From the NCBI RefSeq assembly GCF_000003855.2, contig NW_003101662.1, forward strand, positions 374,441-438,440: DNA of 64,000 bases, in the 5' to 3' direction. Below the pieces are notes generated by a model that was given only the letters and a program-made list of their open reading frames with translations, was not told where the DNA came from and made no database searches. The translations under genes and the position numbers were made by a program. Every line of letters starts with the position of its first letter. Position 1 is the first letter of the stretch. The DNA comes from Blastomyces gilchristii SLH14081 (Eukaryota; Ascomycota; Eurotiomycetes; Onygenales; Ajellomycetaceae). Positions 11,400-23,539 of this stretch are shown in pieces.

Positions 11400-13090
11400 T
11401 GAGGCAACTTAAAAAAAACCTGAACATGGGTTCGTGTCAGGCAAGGGCGTCAATGACCTTTGTTACAGAGCCATGGTGACCTGTTTGTCCAAGAAGAACA
11501 ATTATCTGTTCCTGCGAGCAAACCAAGCCTGCAATGAGCTCTGGGAAGCTTGCGGAATGATCTTCACCAACTGGGTGTTGCTATTGTCCAATTTCCCAGT
11601 GCCACATAAAGCTTTCCTCCCACTTGCTCCACACCAATCATCATGTGCTTAAATAATTGCTTTTTGGATAACTATATGAATGACCATTCACTCACAAAAA
11701 ATGAATCAAGTCACCAACAATCTTTGCATCATATGTCTTGCCTAGTAGTCTCTCTGGAATCATCTTGCAAATGACAGGAGCCTAACAATGATCTTGAACA
11801 ACCACATCATCAATTCAAAACACTGAAGCTCGGCGGGTCTCATCAGTATATTGGGATAATCTGTCAAGAATTTGGTTGATCTAGGACACTTTATGAGAAT
11901 TCAGTCATGTAACTAACAGCTCTTCGAACAGGATGATGGAGTCAGAACAACATTGTTGTCAGCCACTAACTTGGACAGCTTCCATGCGACACTAAAGCAT
12001 CATTGCCAGCTATCTTCTCTCAACCCCTTGAGCGGCTGCAAGCCTGAAACTCTTAAGGAGATAAAGAAGCTCTCCAGGCGGGGGTGAGCCTGACTTGTCT
12101 GACCTTAGGAAGGTATGTAATTTTAGCAGCATACTGTATGACACTCATGCTGATATTTACATCAAATCAGTTCCCAGATCCTTGTATTCGTTTTTATTGA
12201 TCAATGAGCACAAGTAGTTCAGGCTGCCAGAAGTGACATGCAGGGTCTGCTTCAGATGATAGTGACAATAAGATCACTACAAAGACTACAAGCATCAAGC
12301 ACTACACTCTATGATCAGAACTTTCAACAACATTAGTTGATCATGGTGTCTATCTGAATATAAATATCACAATGGCCAGAAACTGACATAACTGAATAAC
12401 TGACTCGAGCTCAATGAATGACTGACACAACTCTGAGCTCCTCTCACTCTCAAAGTTCTCTAAGCAAGAATTTGATCACTTTTTTGATGCTCAGTTTAAG
12501 CAGATAAATCATTAAATCTGTGATGAGCTTAGCAATTTCATTGTTCTGTCAACACAGAAAGATCTTTCAATAGTTTCATCAAACTTCTTGTAAGAGATTA
12601 AAGACTCTGATGAGTCATCTGCCGTTGCTACAATGACAAGCTTGTTACAATATGCAATGAGAGTTTGAGAAATATATAAACTTCAGTCATACAAGCAGGA
12701 TGAATCTGTCTACAATAACATAATTTACATAATAACATTAATCTATCAAGCTGATCAACTCAAGCTCTATACAACATATTCTATCACTTCTTGAGAAAGT
12801 GATGATTGCTCTGAATACATTATGATCCTGCTAAGATTATTTGTGATGACTGATAACTCAGATACTTTTCAGAGCAGGGCATGTGTGTATCAAAATGTGC
12901 ACATGGAAGTACAATCAGAACTCCTCTCTATATCTGAACATGAGGCAATCTCTGAGTACATCATTATCCTGGAGAACTCTGATACATCAGTCATGATTGA
13001 TGAAGCTGAGTTTCATTATACTGCATCATGGAGCTTCACACACACAAATGACACATATATCACATCCTCATTGCCATTCAGTTGGCTTTC
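11400..13090. mobile_element. Degraded, CpG-poor insertion of unknown type
   Basis: Composition shifts here to CA/TG-rich and CpG-poor, without the extreme AT content of the later block. Plus-strand reading gives broken coding-like stretches near 12440-12800 (for example EIYKLQSYKQDESVY) that loosely resemble a retrotransposon Gag. A 129-codon frame starts at 12822. No LTRs were found. Composition returns to normal sharply near 13090, inside the SDR-like remnant. Confidence 0.35.
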
Positions 13091-13139
13091 AGTCAAGAAT
13101 ATCGAGGACCCATCGCAGAAGCAAAAAGCCGCCCTCGTC

Positions 13140-13482
13140 AGCATCAGCGCCCCAAACGCAGCCCGTCGTGCAATTCGACGTCACTGCCGCCCCAGGTGCC
13201 GCCCTCGCTGACCTCCAAACCGCGATCGAAGCCTACCTCGGCCCGGGATGTGCCCATCGACTTCCTCTTCGCGAACATCGGCTATGCCTCCCTCAGAGGT
13301 GGAGAAGGAGATGTTTGTGCAGATTGGGGTGAAGAGTACGCCTGTGGGGAGGATTTTCGAGTGCGGAGGAGGTTGCGAGCGCGGCGGTCTCTATAGGGTT
13401 CGAAGCTACTTTTTCGATGGGGACGGAGTTCTTGGCTGCTAGGGGGTTTGAGGACGTTGCAGAGGGAATAAGGGAAATGTAG
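13140..13482 (+). pseudogene. Truncated, frameshifted SDR-like dehydrogenase remnant
   Basis: Three successive frames carry pieces that look like one protein. FDVTAAPGAALADLQTAIEAYL at about 13170-13235 and RDVPIDFLFANIGYASL at about 13244-13294 resemble the short-chain dehydrogenase stretch that precedes and contains the NAG/NIG motif. EVEKEMFVQIGVKS follows in the third frame, and a last open stretch ends AARGFEDVAEGIREM at the TAG at 13480-13482. No Rossmann glycine motif is present, because the 5' side is replaced by the CpG-poor insertion. Base composition is normal GC, unlike the DNA just upstream. Undetected introns could explain some of the frame changes. Confidence 0.45.
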
Positions 13483-13774
13483 ATTGACTAGGGTGGGTGG
13501 GTTGTGTTTTGCAGAGTTTGTTTCTTTTTTAGGGATAGGAAGTGGGAGTTTGTTTTAGACGGGTTGGGATGGTAGGGTATTAAATGGAATCCATTGGCTG
13601 GGAGATGTCTATCTATCTATCTATATATGTAAAGGATATTGTGCAAAAAAAAGGGAAATTATCGCGGAGCCATGTGCATGTATGAGAGAGGTGAAATGAG
13701 AACATCATTATCTTCAAATGCGGGGCAGAAGGAAAACGCCAGTGGGTACTGTACTCCCGTATATTTTATATAGG

Positions 13775-13804
<30 letters not shown>
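13775..13804 (+). repeat. A30 homopolymer
   Basis: Thirty consecutive A, followed by GAGAGAGA. It lies 80 bases past the 3' end of the convergent DUF3112-type gene and about 290 bases past the SDR-like remnant. Confidence 0.95.
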
Positions 13805-13807
<3 letters not shown>

Positions 13808-13885
13808 AGAGAATTTCCATGGTCTATACAAACAAGAAGAAGCATGAAATGTATGAATCATATAACCTATTAACAGCATTATACC

Positions 13886-14971
13886 TCACGAAGCGGACTC
13901 AGGAGCTCGGCTGGTTTCAGAATCGGAATCTTTCTCATCTACATTATTAGTAGTACTGTCAACCGTGTAAGTTCGCACTTTGGAACTGCCGTTGGGGACG
14001 TGGAATCTCAAATCCACCCGTGAAAAGAAGTAGAGAAACACGACCGTAGCTTCGATGCCGAAATTAAAGATATAAAAGCATGCCCTGTGGTGATACCACG
14101 CTGGATCGTTGGCCATGCGTGGAGGCATGAAAGTCGTTCCTGCACGGAAACCCGCTCCGAGACACAGCAGTAGGGAAGCGCTAGCTGTGATGAGGACCTT
14201 TGCCCTGAGGCTCCCCTGGCCGAATTGCTCGGTGGGTTGGCGACGCGGGGCTAGCACGATGAAGGCGAGCAAGGGGATTGGGAGGAAGGAGACGAAGGTG
14301 AAATAGGACACGCCCCACCATTGGAGATTGCGGTCGGTCAATCGGATGTCTGTGTCTAAGGTGTAGAAACTTTGGACGGTGGCTGTGATAACCATCACGA
14401 GGGTCAGTCCGATGAGGACGAAGAGCGCCTTGAAGGTGTAGGAGAATGGCCGTGACCAGCCTATGCGCGGATGGGTGGCGCGGAAGATGCGCTGGGTGTA
14501 CAGGAGGTTAAGAATGAAGAGTAGTAGAACGCCCGCGGCAACGAAGATCTGTGCTGCGATTGCGATCTGGGTGTTGGTCAGGCGGTTCGCCCATACGATC
14601 CGGAGCACGGAAGCTGTGATTCTCGTCATGCAGACGCCGAAGGTTGCTGCTGATGGTATGAATTTATGGCCTCGAGTCATGTTTTTTCGGAAGAGAGCCA
14701 TGTGGCAGGCAGCACCAGTGATAAATATCGCGAGGAACACTGCGGTAATGGGGACGTCTACAGAGGTTGACGGTCGACCTCCCATGCCTGCAGTAGTAGG
14801 GGGGTACGGAGGGCCAGGTGGAGGGCCCATGGGCTAAGTCGTGAAAGTAATTGTCAATTTCAAGGCCTCTCTCTCGGCAGAGATGTCATTCATTAGTTAG
14901 ATATATAAAAAACTGCCATTTCATACCTTTCCCCCTGGGGGCCCGGGTGGGAAACCAGATTGTTGAGACAT
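13886..14971 (-). CDS. Seven-helix membrane protein, DUF3112-type
   Basis: Two exons on the minus strand, 14971-14927 and 14833-13886, join in phase 0. The 93-base intron runs GTATGA to CTTAG. The first exon encodes MSQQSGFPPGPPGGK and continues the Pro/Gly-rich N-terminus of exon 2, which supports the splice. The protein is 330 residues. Seven hydrophobic segments are visible at about residues 44-62, 76-96, 104-126, 150-172, 188-210, 227-250 and 266-286. The tail is acidic and Ser-rich (DEKDSDSETS). The pattern, including FIPSAATFGVCMTRITAS, fits the fungal DUF3112 family, sometimes labelled GPCR-like. Its function is not established. The exon-1 start has a run of other ATGs upstream out of frame, but no better start. 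There is no sign of decay. Confidence 0.8.
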
Positions 14972-15801
14972 CCGGAGGCTTCTCTCGCCTGTTCTAAAGG
15001 GTGACTTTGACTTTCTTCCGATCTTTGCCAGAGGGGTCTGAGCTTTCTTTCCCACGAGGTTGAATCTTGAAGAATGCCTGGTTATGTATGCCCTGGACTT
15101 GAAAAGGAGTCGCTCTGGGATTAAAAATAATGGAGCTAAGGGCAAAATGTATTAAACCAAGGGAGGCCTTTTGTTCCTGAACAAGGCCATCAATATTGAC
15201 AATCCAAGTAATGTACTCCGTATAGAGCTAAGTCAGAGTCAGGTTAGTTTTCTCCATTTTGAGAAAGGAGGCAAATGCCTTTATGTATTTATTTTTGGCG
15301 CAAAGGGGGATAAAACTTCAAGTTCTTCAAACCGCGATCTAACCACGATCTAACCACGATCTAACCACCAGTGTGGAGGAGCGGCCCATCTTGTTCACCG
15401 TCGGCAGAAGGGCCAATTCTCCCCGACGGGCTGCTGGCCGAATACCAATCATAGCAACAATAATAATAATAATAAATCATGGCGGACAGGCATGGCAAAG
15501 CAAAGGTGTTCCGGCATAGTTAAGCAGCTCCGAATCGCATCTTCTTATGTTATTTAACCAGGCCCTAGATGCTAGTTAGATGATTTGTAACGTAAGCTAA
15601 GTGCTCTCACCTGCAATCTCTGTCAGACCCTGATATACAAGAGTCTTCCATCTCAACAATTAATATTTACGCCGTAGAGATTATAATAATAATAGAGAAA
15701 ATAAATTTGAAAATAATCTCCCGGGTTGGAATGTTGGATGTTTGGGTTGGTGGCTTAGTCAGATAACTCGGCACATCGGGGGTTACAACCCCGGGTGTAT
15801 A
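14972..15801. other. Intergenic DNA at the edge of the AT-rich block
   Basis: It holds upstream DNA of the membrane-protein gene, three direct copies of an 11-mer (15335-15367) and an AAT run near 15450-15475. A short GC-rich stretch at 15740-15800 has a perfect GGGGTTACAACCCC palindrome abutting the terminal repeat. No gene is seen. Confidence 0.5.
15335..15367. repeat. 3 x 11-base tandem repeat
   Basis: CGATCTAACCA occurs three times in direct succession at 15335, 15346 and 15357. Confidence 0.9.
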
Positions 15802-16173
15802 CAGAAAACTTGACCCCGCTAAGTGCGCCACTTGACCTCGTTATGTAATCATGACCCCGACCTCGCACAATACAGTAATAATCAGTTGGTAATTGACTTT
15901 CAACCTTTCAATTCACTCATTCTCATTCACTCAGTTCATCAACTAATCAAAGCATGTATAGCTGATTCATAATCAATTAAATGAACAGACAAATTCATAT
16001 AGAATATAAAGAGATATTTTACAGAATTTTAAAATATATTAGAATAAAAATATTTAATAATTAATTTTAAATTGATTTTAAATTGATTCTGAATTAATTG
16101 TTAATTGATTATAGTAATAAAAATAAATTCAATTTATATATTTAAGTAATCTCTCTATATATTAAAGAAAAAC

Positions 16174-16551
16174 CAAAGCCCCGGTGACCGAATGGTTAAT
16201 GCGGCCACTCAGTAGCATCTTGGCGTGGGAAACCAAGGCGCGTGGGTTCGAAACCGCAGGGGATACATTAAATCTGAAACTCAAGCACCTCAGGTTTCTA
16301 ATAAATACAGAGGTGTACAAATCACTTCAATGAATGAATCACTCTATGTTCCTGGGCTGAGAAGTTATTATTGCATGTATCTAATTGTCACTTCTTTGTA
16401 TTTTTCTATGTTCTTGTTATCTTGATGTGGTCTCAACACCTGTATTTCCTCCTGTATAATTAACACTTGACCTGTATTTAACATCACGCAAGAACTCATC
16501 ATAAGCTCCGCTTGTATATGAGTATAATGGAAGAATAATAATAATAATAAT
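16174..16551 (+). mobile_element. tRNA-derived SINE, copy 1, with perfect 10-base target duplication
   Basis: The head has pol III promoter boxes: an A-box-like GTGACCGAATGGTTAATGCGG segment (about 16184-16204) and the B box GGGTTCGAAACC. A body of about 270 bases and an (AAT)n tail follow. AAAGAAAAAC occurs directly before (16164-16173) and directly after (16552-16561). The A-box region and a possible long variable arm (CTTGG...CCAAG) suggest a class II (Leu- or Ser-like) tRNA ancestor. GC content is well above the surrounding DNA, so insertion was late or it escaped most mutation. Confidence 0.88.
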
Positions 16552-16561
16552 AAAGAAAAAC

Positions 16562-17299
16562 TAACTTTTTCAGGTAAAAAACACTGTAATATAATCTTAT
16601 GTGATATTACATGCATCTTATTAAATTTATAATTGAGATTAATAGTCAGCTCTGCAGTCTGTACAACTCTGATAGATAATCTTTATTCTTTTCTTTACAG
16701 ATATTCTCTACTATATTTACATTCTTTATATTCTTATCTATATTTATTACAATCTGTATATTTATTAATATACTCTTTTATACACTGCTGTTTAATATGT
16801 GAGAATTCTCATTCTCTCAGCATGTTTAAACATTCTCAATTCAATGCATTATTCTGTACATACTCTACATACTGTCAAGCTCAGTATTATGTATATTAAA
16901 CACATTCAGTTCAAATCTCTTATCTGTTATTGAGAAATGTAGCTGCTTCTGTACTTAACTCACAGTAAGTTAAGCTGTCACACTGTAATATATACTGTGA
17001 AAACTGTTCATCTCATCTGTTCTATACTGCTAATTATGTGTTCAAGAACTATAACAACTGTCAGACTCTTAATTATAAACATATCTGTGATATTAAACAT
17101 TATTATCTGACAGCTGCTGCAGCAGTTCATACAGACTATATATATATAAATTTATCAAAGTGACTGTTTCTTAATATTCTTAATAATTGAACTGACTTAA
17201 CTATCTCTGAATTAGCTGTTAATTCTTCAATCACTCACAGCTACTGATCTATTCTCTACAGCTTTCAGTTCTATACTTATCACTGTTAATTACTTAATT
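16562..17299. other. AT-rich DNA upstream of the RepHel frame
   Basis: This is CpG-, CC- and GG-free AT-rich sequence inside the TIR-bounded element. It may hold the decayed 5' part of the RepHel gene. No motif is recognisable. Confidence 0.4.
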
Positions 17300-20200
17300 T
17301 TAACTGAATAAATGTCTGCTCTCTATCTACAGAGCTAAGTATTGAATTAATAAATATATACACAGATTATCAAAGACTCTATTAGTGTTTTCTACATACT
17401 GTGTAAGAGATGCTGTAAGACTGCTGTCTGTCAAAGAATCTTCACAAGAGCTATATAAGCTGTTTAATAATAATACAGTTGATATGAACTATTTCTGTAA
17501 GTATATTCAGAACTATAACTCTGTTCTGACATTTACATCTATTAAGTATAAGCAGAATTCATGTCTAAGTCATCTGACTACTAGCAGCTCAGTGTTATTT
17601 TAAATATAGAGAGAACTCTATCATCTATAAGAATTATTAAAGTCTGAGTCAGATGAGAATGTCTGTTTTATACAAATATAAATTCATAACTCACAGTTTG
17701 ATACAGATATTTTAAACAGTGCAGACTCTATTATATATTCTAGTATATTTAATTATATCTATATTATATTACTTACTGTTTATTCATTTACTTTTTCACA
17801 TTCTTCTATTATATTATTATAACTGCTAATATTTCTAAAATTAATTCTTTTATTCAGCTTTATCAGTTTATATAAGAGATACTACAGAACAGCTCTGCTA
17901 TATATATCAGTTTAAATCCTGTTCTACAGCTGAAGACAGATAATAACTGTTATTATAAGAATCTATCTACTATCTCTGAGATTGCAGTTATTATACAGAA
18001 TACTTTTAACAGTACTTATTATCTCTGTATCATTCTTCTGACACTACAACAGTCTGATACTGACTTGAGTCTTATATATATTAATTCTTACAGTTTATTA
18101 TATCTTTCACTGCATTATATTCTACTTTTTTCTTCTGAAGATCACAGCTGATATATTGATATAAATATGCTTACAGATCTCTCACTCATCTGCAATGACT
18201 CTGATAATGATGTTAATAATACTGTTAAGAATGAAGATAAGTGTGATGACTGTAGTCTGACTCTGTATATATGACATGTATATAATCTTTTTTAATAAGA
18301 TGATGTTAATACTTCTCTTTTTCAGACTAAATATCTATTTTAATAATATTTAGTTAATATCTATATGAATATTGATGAATAGCAGCTGAACTGAGTCTAT
18401 ACTCATCAACTGAAAATCTATATAGATTAATATAATGATCTATATAATGCTATACAGACAGATAATACAGACTATAAGCAGCTTAATCACTGTGTGATAT
18501 TATCTACTTCTTATATAGACAGTGAACATTTTATGTATAAATTGTTTCAGAATTCTATAATAATTGTCTTCAACTATAGACATTCAACTCTTTTTATTAT
18601 ATTCACAGTCAACTCTGAATAAGAGAAGATTATCTGTGAGTTACTCTCTGATTAGACTGCAGCAGACTGCTCAGATTTAATTATATATATTTTTACAATG
18701 AAGATTTTTCATTTTCTTAACATTTTCAAATTCAGACAGCTGTTTGAGTTAATATTGATCAGAGTATGAACAATTGAATATTAAAAATATGAACTGTCTT
18801 ATATATATCTATTAATCTAACTAGAGAACTCTGAGTGATTTTTACAGTCTGATACAATTAATAATATTATATCTACAGAGCTGTCAAGCCCTGCTGAGAA
18901 TATAGATGAGTTGAGTGAATTGATCTGTAAATTCATAATTTATAATTTATATAATGCTGACAGAGCGAGCCTCTATCATGAGAATAACAGATGTATAAAA
19001 TGTTTTCTTAAAGCTTTTCAGAGTGCTATAGCTATTGAAGAGAATGACTATTCTCTGTACAGATAGAAGTATAATTCATCTATCTTCTTTAAATATACTG
19101 TCAATAACAGTGAGATTGTAATTGATAATCAATGAGTTATTTCATACAATCTCTATCTTATCTGTATATATAAAGTATTTATAAATATAGAGGTCTGTAC
19201 CTCTGTTAAAGTTATTAAATATATTAATAAATACATCTATAAGAGTCTGAATCACACTGTTCTCTATATCATTGACTTTAATGATGAGATTGATATTCAA
19301 CTGTATAGATGTTATATCAGCTCAACTGAGACTATATAATATATATTTACATTCTGTATACATCAGAAGTTTTCATCTATTAAAATGTTATCTATTCATC
19401 TATCAGATCATCAGATGATTTACTTCTCTGAATCTGAATATAAAGATTATAAATGAATTACTGAATATTTGATAAATAATATATCTAAGTTTATAACATT
19501 CTTTATCTATAATAATTCATATCTGAATGTTCAGTATCTCTATCAAGAATTTCTCTGTCATTTTATTTGAGACAAATATAATCAGAGGTGAAAGAATCAT
19601 GTGAAGAGAAGATCAGTTAATTATCTATCTTATCTCAGTTTATATAATGATGAGATGTTCTTTTTACAGCTGCTTCTTATTAATATACATGATTCACTGA
19701 GCTTTAAAACTCTGTAAATAGTGAATGATGTTTGTCATTCTATATTCTATATAGTATGTCAGACACTTGATCTTCTGTATAATGATAATGAGTGAATCAT
19801 TACATTTAAATCTGCTGTTGTATTTACAACTGCTTATTACATGCAGTCAGTATTTATCACTGTATTAATTTATGAAAATGTTGCAGATTCATCTGCTCTC
19901 TGAGCATGTTTTCATCATGCTTTCTATAATAATCTTTTATATCAACTGTGTCAGATAAATCTGAACTATATTATCAATACTTCTGCAGAAGATTGATATT
20001 ATAACTATAATCTGTTTCTTATTCAGCAGCTTCTGTATGAGTTTGATAAGATTCTTACAGACTTTGATCTGTCTGCATGCAGCTCTGTATGAAATAATCT
20101 TATCAAAAACTGACTACTTTTTAAGAAGCAGAACTACAATCTTATAGAGAAAATTATCACTGCAGATACTCTGCAGATGCAGTTGAATAATGATTAATAT

Positions 20201-21560
20201 TATATATATAATTCAATTCTGACTGTAATAGAATTACAGTTATCTCACTATTTTATACAAGATTTCAGTGATACTGATAAAACATTTCTTTACAGAGCTC
20301 TCTATAGCTGTCTATATATAGATGAAAAAACAGTTCTTTATATGACTTTCTCTGACATTGCAGCTGTTCTTTCACTGTGTGACAGAACTGCTCACTTATG
20401 TTTTATCATCTCAATTGAATTGAATGCAGATTCTGTGTTAAAGATAATTATTCACAGTGAACTGAGCTGTCTGCTACAGGCTGTAGACTTAATTATTTAA
20501 GATAAGACCTTTATACAGCACTGCTATTATATAAAGATTGTTAATTATCTTCTTCAAGATTTATATTTATCAGATGAACTTTTTAATGATATATCTGTTA
20601 TATTTAATAGTGATTTTATACAGACTCTGTCTGTTATACTATGTGACAGCTGTGCTGCAGTTGTTGCAGCTTGTCTGCAGTATTTATATATATGACAGTG
20701 ATTAACTGTACTGCACTTGAGAAGAAATATGAGACTGACTGCAGATAATGATAATATAATGTTTATAAATTAACTTAATTAAATATCATATAATTCAGAC
20801 TGTATTGACTGTGTTAATCTTTCATTCTATATTTATCAAGCTGCTGACATTAGTATGCTGTGTGAGAGAGTGTTTTCTACAGCTGAACTTAGAACTGTAG
20901 TAGTCTGCTCTGATTACTTTGAAAGCTGTGTTATTCTCACTGTATTAAATCAGAATATATTCTGCATTAATAAATGAGTTATAACAGTTATATCAGATGA
21001 TGGTTATACATTTTATACTGTAGATATGACTTATACAGATGATCTGATTCTGAGCTGTAAGAAGTTCTTCTATGAATATCTGACTGTTATTAACTATTCA
21101 GTTCTGTTATTATCTATATTAAGATTAAAAGTAAGTACTTCTATTATACTTCTGTGTAATCTCTGACTGTTTAAAGAGCTCTGTAATAGCACAAGAATGA
21201 TTATTCAGTAGATGATAATCTGTTTACTTAAGATGAAGATTATATTCAGTATATATAAGAGCTCAGTTTATATACTGTTATAGATCAATCTACATACTCA
21301 ATCTGTTGAGATTTCATTTGATATAACTCACTGTCAGTTTTCAGTTCATTCATACTTTACAATAATAATTAATAAGTTTTAGAGACAGTCTCTTTCTACA
21401 GTTGATATTGATCTCAGAAATCTCATATTCTCATATGATTAGCTATATATTACACTCTCTTGAACTATAGATATCAATCAGTTGACTGTCTTACTAGATG
21501 AGAATGATAAGAGATATACATTAAATAAGATATATTCAGAGATTCTATAGTTTCTTAACT
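17300..21560 (+). pseudogene. Helitron-type RepHel (rolling-circle replication initiator plus Pif1-like helicase), heavily mutated
   Basis: Broken plus-strand frames match Helitron RepHel in order. The Rep part includes FINIEVCTSVKVIKYINKYI (about 19170-19230) and a segment ending DEIDIQLYRCY. The HUH motif site at 18800-18808 now reads Tyr-Ile-Tyr in place of His-x-His. The helicase part has the Walker A site at 20270-20284 reading DTDKT in place of GTGKT. It continues with NMRLT and with INKFQRQSLSTVDIDLR near 21370-21420, the conserved Helitron helicase end. In the stretch 19500-20200 I count seven TGA and two TAA premature stops and no TAG. The frame is dead. Element ends (5' TC, 3' hairpin-CTRR) were not identified. 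Confidence 0.8.
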
Positions 21561-23069
21561 AATTCTTCTGCTACTGCTGTTTTTTCTTCATTATCTATAC
21601 AATATCATTATCAGATATTAAAATAGAGGTCTTTAAATATGTAAAAAACTGTTAGTTCAATTTGATATTAACTATTAAAGAAAAGAAAAAAGCAATAATA
21701 TCTTATCAGACTTATTTTCATATCTCACACAGCTTATATAATCTGTTTATATTACTCTCTATTTTTCAAATTTTTTAATCAGAGCTGTAATATCTATGAA
21801 GATACTCTGTTAACTGAGCTGAGTTATCTATAACAGATTCACAGCCTCATCTCACTCTTTATACAAATATTTCATCTCTTTCTTCATCTTACAGAGCTGA
21901 TGCATCTTCACTTACAGCTGTAATAACTTTAACTTCATGATCTCACTATCACTCACTTTATCATTCTTCTCTTCATTCTTTAGAGTTATAAATATTATCT
22001 ATTTCTTTTTGACTGAATCAGACAGCTGAGCTGTTTAATCTAACTTCATACTGATAGTCTGCTTCTTCTTCTTCTTCTTCTCCTTCTCATTCTTCTCTAT
22101 ATTGACAGAGATGAAGAACTGCTGATTCTCTGTTATTTTTATATTAGTATATACATTTTATATATACATTTTGCTAATGAATTTACATATTATAGAGATG
22201 ATTCATTAATTATCAGACTGCAAGCTGCAGTGTTTACTCAGTGAATTATAGTAATAATTTATACAGACTCTCTTCAATATATCAGAGATTATAACATACT
22301 TAATAAATAGACTGTAACTCTTCTCACATGAGCTGTATAATAAAGTGACTTTAGTATCATAGCTATAAGTAAGTACTGATTCTATATTTATTATTCTTTT
22401 TAGCTGAGGCTTAAATTTCTTCTTGTACAGCACTATATCTCTCTTAAGCTTTATCTTATACAGCTGTGCAATGATCTCACTGTTTTTCTTGACTATTTAT
22501 TCTATCAGCAGTCATAGTTTATATTCAGATATTCATGCATTGACAGGCTGCTGATATAACTGCTGAGAGACAGGTATAGACAGATTGACAGACTGCTGAG
22601 TCTTCAGAGCTTTCTGAGCTTGCTGAGCTTGCTCTGCACTATTATTAGCTGTAATTTCATAATTTCTGAACTGTTTCTCTTTCAGTTCTCTACTTACATT
22701 CAGTCATTTTAACTGCTTCAATTATATTTCAGATGATTTGATAATTAATTGAAGTAAATTATAATATATTTCAATTGCTGATTATATATATTATAGTTCT
22801 AAGATCTTTACATAAGCTGTCTGATATTTAATTATATTTTATTTAAAGCTTCTATATTAACTCTACAATACTGCTACAGTGTTATTCATCTTTTTTCTAT
22901 GTAGTTATTCTCTATTAATAGTTATGAATTACATGGAATTCATCTATACAAGTCACATGCAGCTGTTCATATTCATGAATATCTCATTACATTCAATCTG
23001 AGAAATTAAACAGCACGTTTTTCAAGCTGAATAAGCGAGCGCAAGCGAGCGATTGAGACTTGTTAACAA
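21561..23069. other. Unassigned AT-rich DNA after the helicase
   Basis: It contains a CTT microsatellite near 22063-22085. Near 23025-23050 a small CpG-retaining hairpin-like stretch (AAGCGAGCGCAAGCGAGCG) contrasts with its CpG-free surroundings. No coding family was recognised. Confidence 0.4.
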
Positions 23070-23539
23070 TTGATTGAAAATCAATTAATAATCAATTCAG
23101 TGTAAATTATATAAATACTTACTTTATTATTAAATTAAAGAATAATTTTAGTATTAAATTAATTTTAAATTGATTTTGAATTGATTTTGAATTAATTGTT
23201 AATTAATTATAATAATAAAAATAGATTTAATTTATATATTTAAGTAATTAATAATTGATTGAAAATCAGTTGATAATCAATTCAGTATAAATTATATAAA
23301 TACTTACTTTATTATTAAATTCAAAAATAATTTCAGTATTAAATTAATTTTAAATTGATTTTGAATTAATTGTAGAATTGATGATAAATAATTAAGTAGT
23401 TTCAAATTACAAGAAAAGATGTATTAAGTGAGATCAGATAGTAGTATAAGTCACATTTATAAAATCAGCTTACATAATGAGATTAAGTGATACACTTAGT
23501 AAGGTCAAGTTTTCTACTTTCTACAACACTGAGTGTATA

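Larger units (their letters stand above)
15802..23515. mobile_element. 7.7-kb element bounded by inverted repeats of about 46 bases, containing RepHel and a SINE
   Basis: The left end (CAGAAAACTTGACC and on) and the right end, read in reverse, match over about 46 bases. Apart from the outermost base, the differences are C/T or G/A changes. The ends differ outside that core: the left type is preceded by GTGTATA and the right type by TGTAGAAAGT. The same two end types recur at 23540, 37723 and 46091. The interior carries a Helitron-type RepHel frame and a SINE insertion. No target duplication is evident. Whether the RepHel belongs to this element or is a nested insertion is unresolved. Simple AT-rich repeats fill 15990-16170 and 23070-23400. 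Confidence 0.55.

Noticed and set aside
13482..13804. Possible retroposed gene copy with a poly-A tail (SDR remnant plus A30)
   Set aside because: The A30 run is about 290 bases past the remnant, no target duplication was found, and it is equally close to the 3' end of the convergent gene.
20820..20960. hAT C-terminal dimerisation motif (CERVFSTAE) suggesting a hAT transposase at 17-21 kb
   Set aside because: The surrounding order of motifs matches Helitron Rep and Pif1-like helicase, and this stretch fits the helicase segment before its last conserved block.
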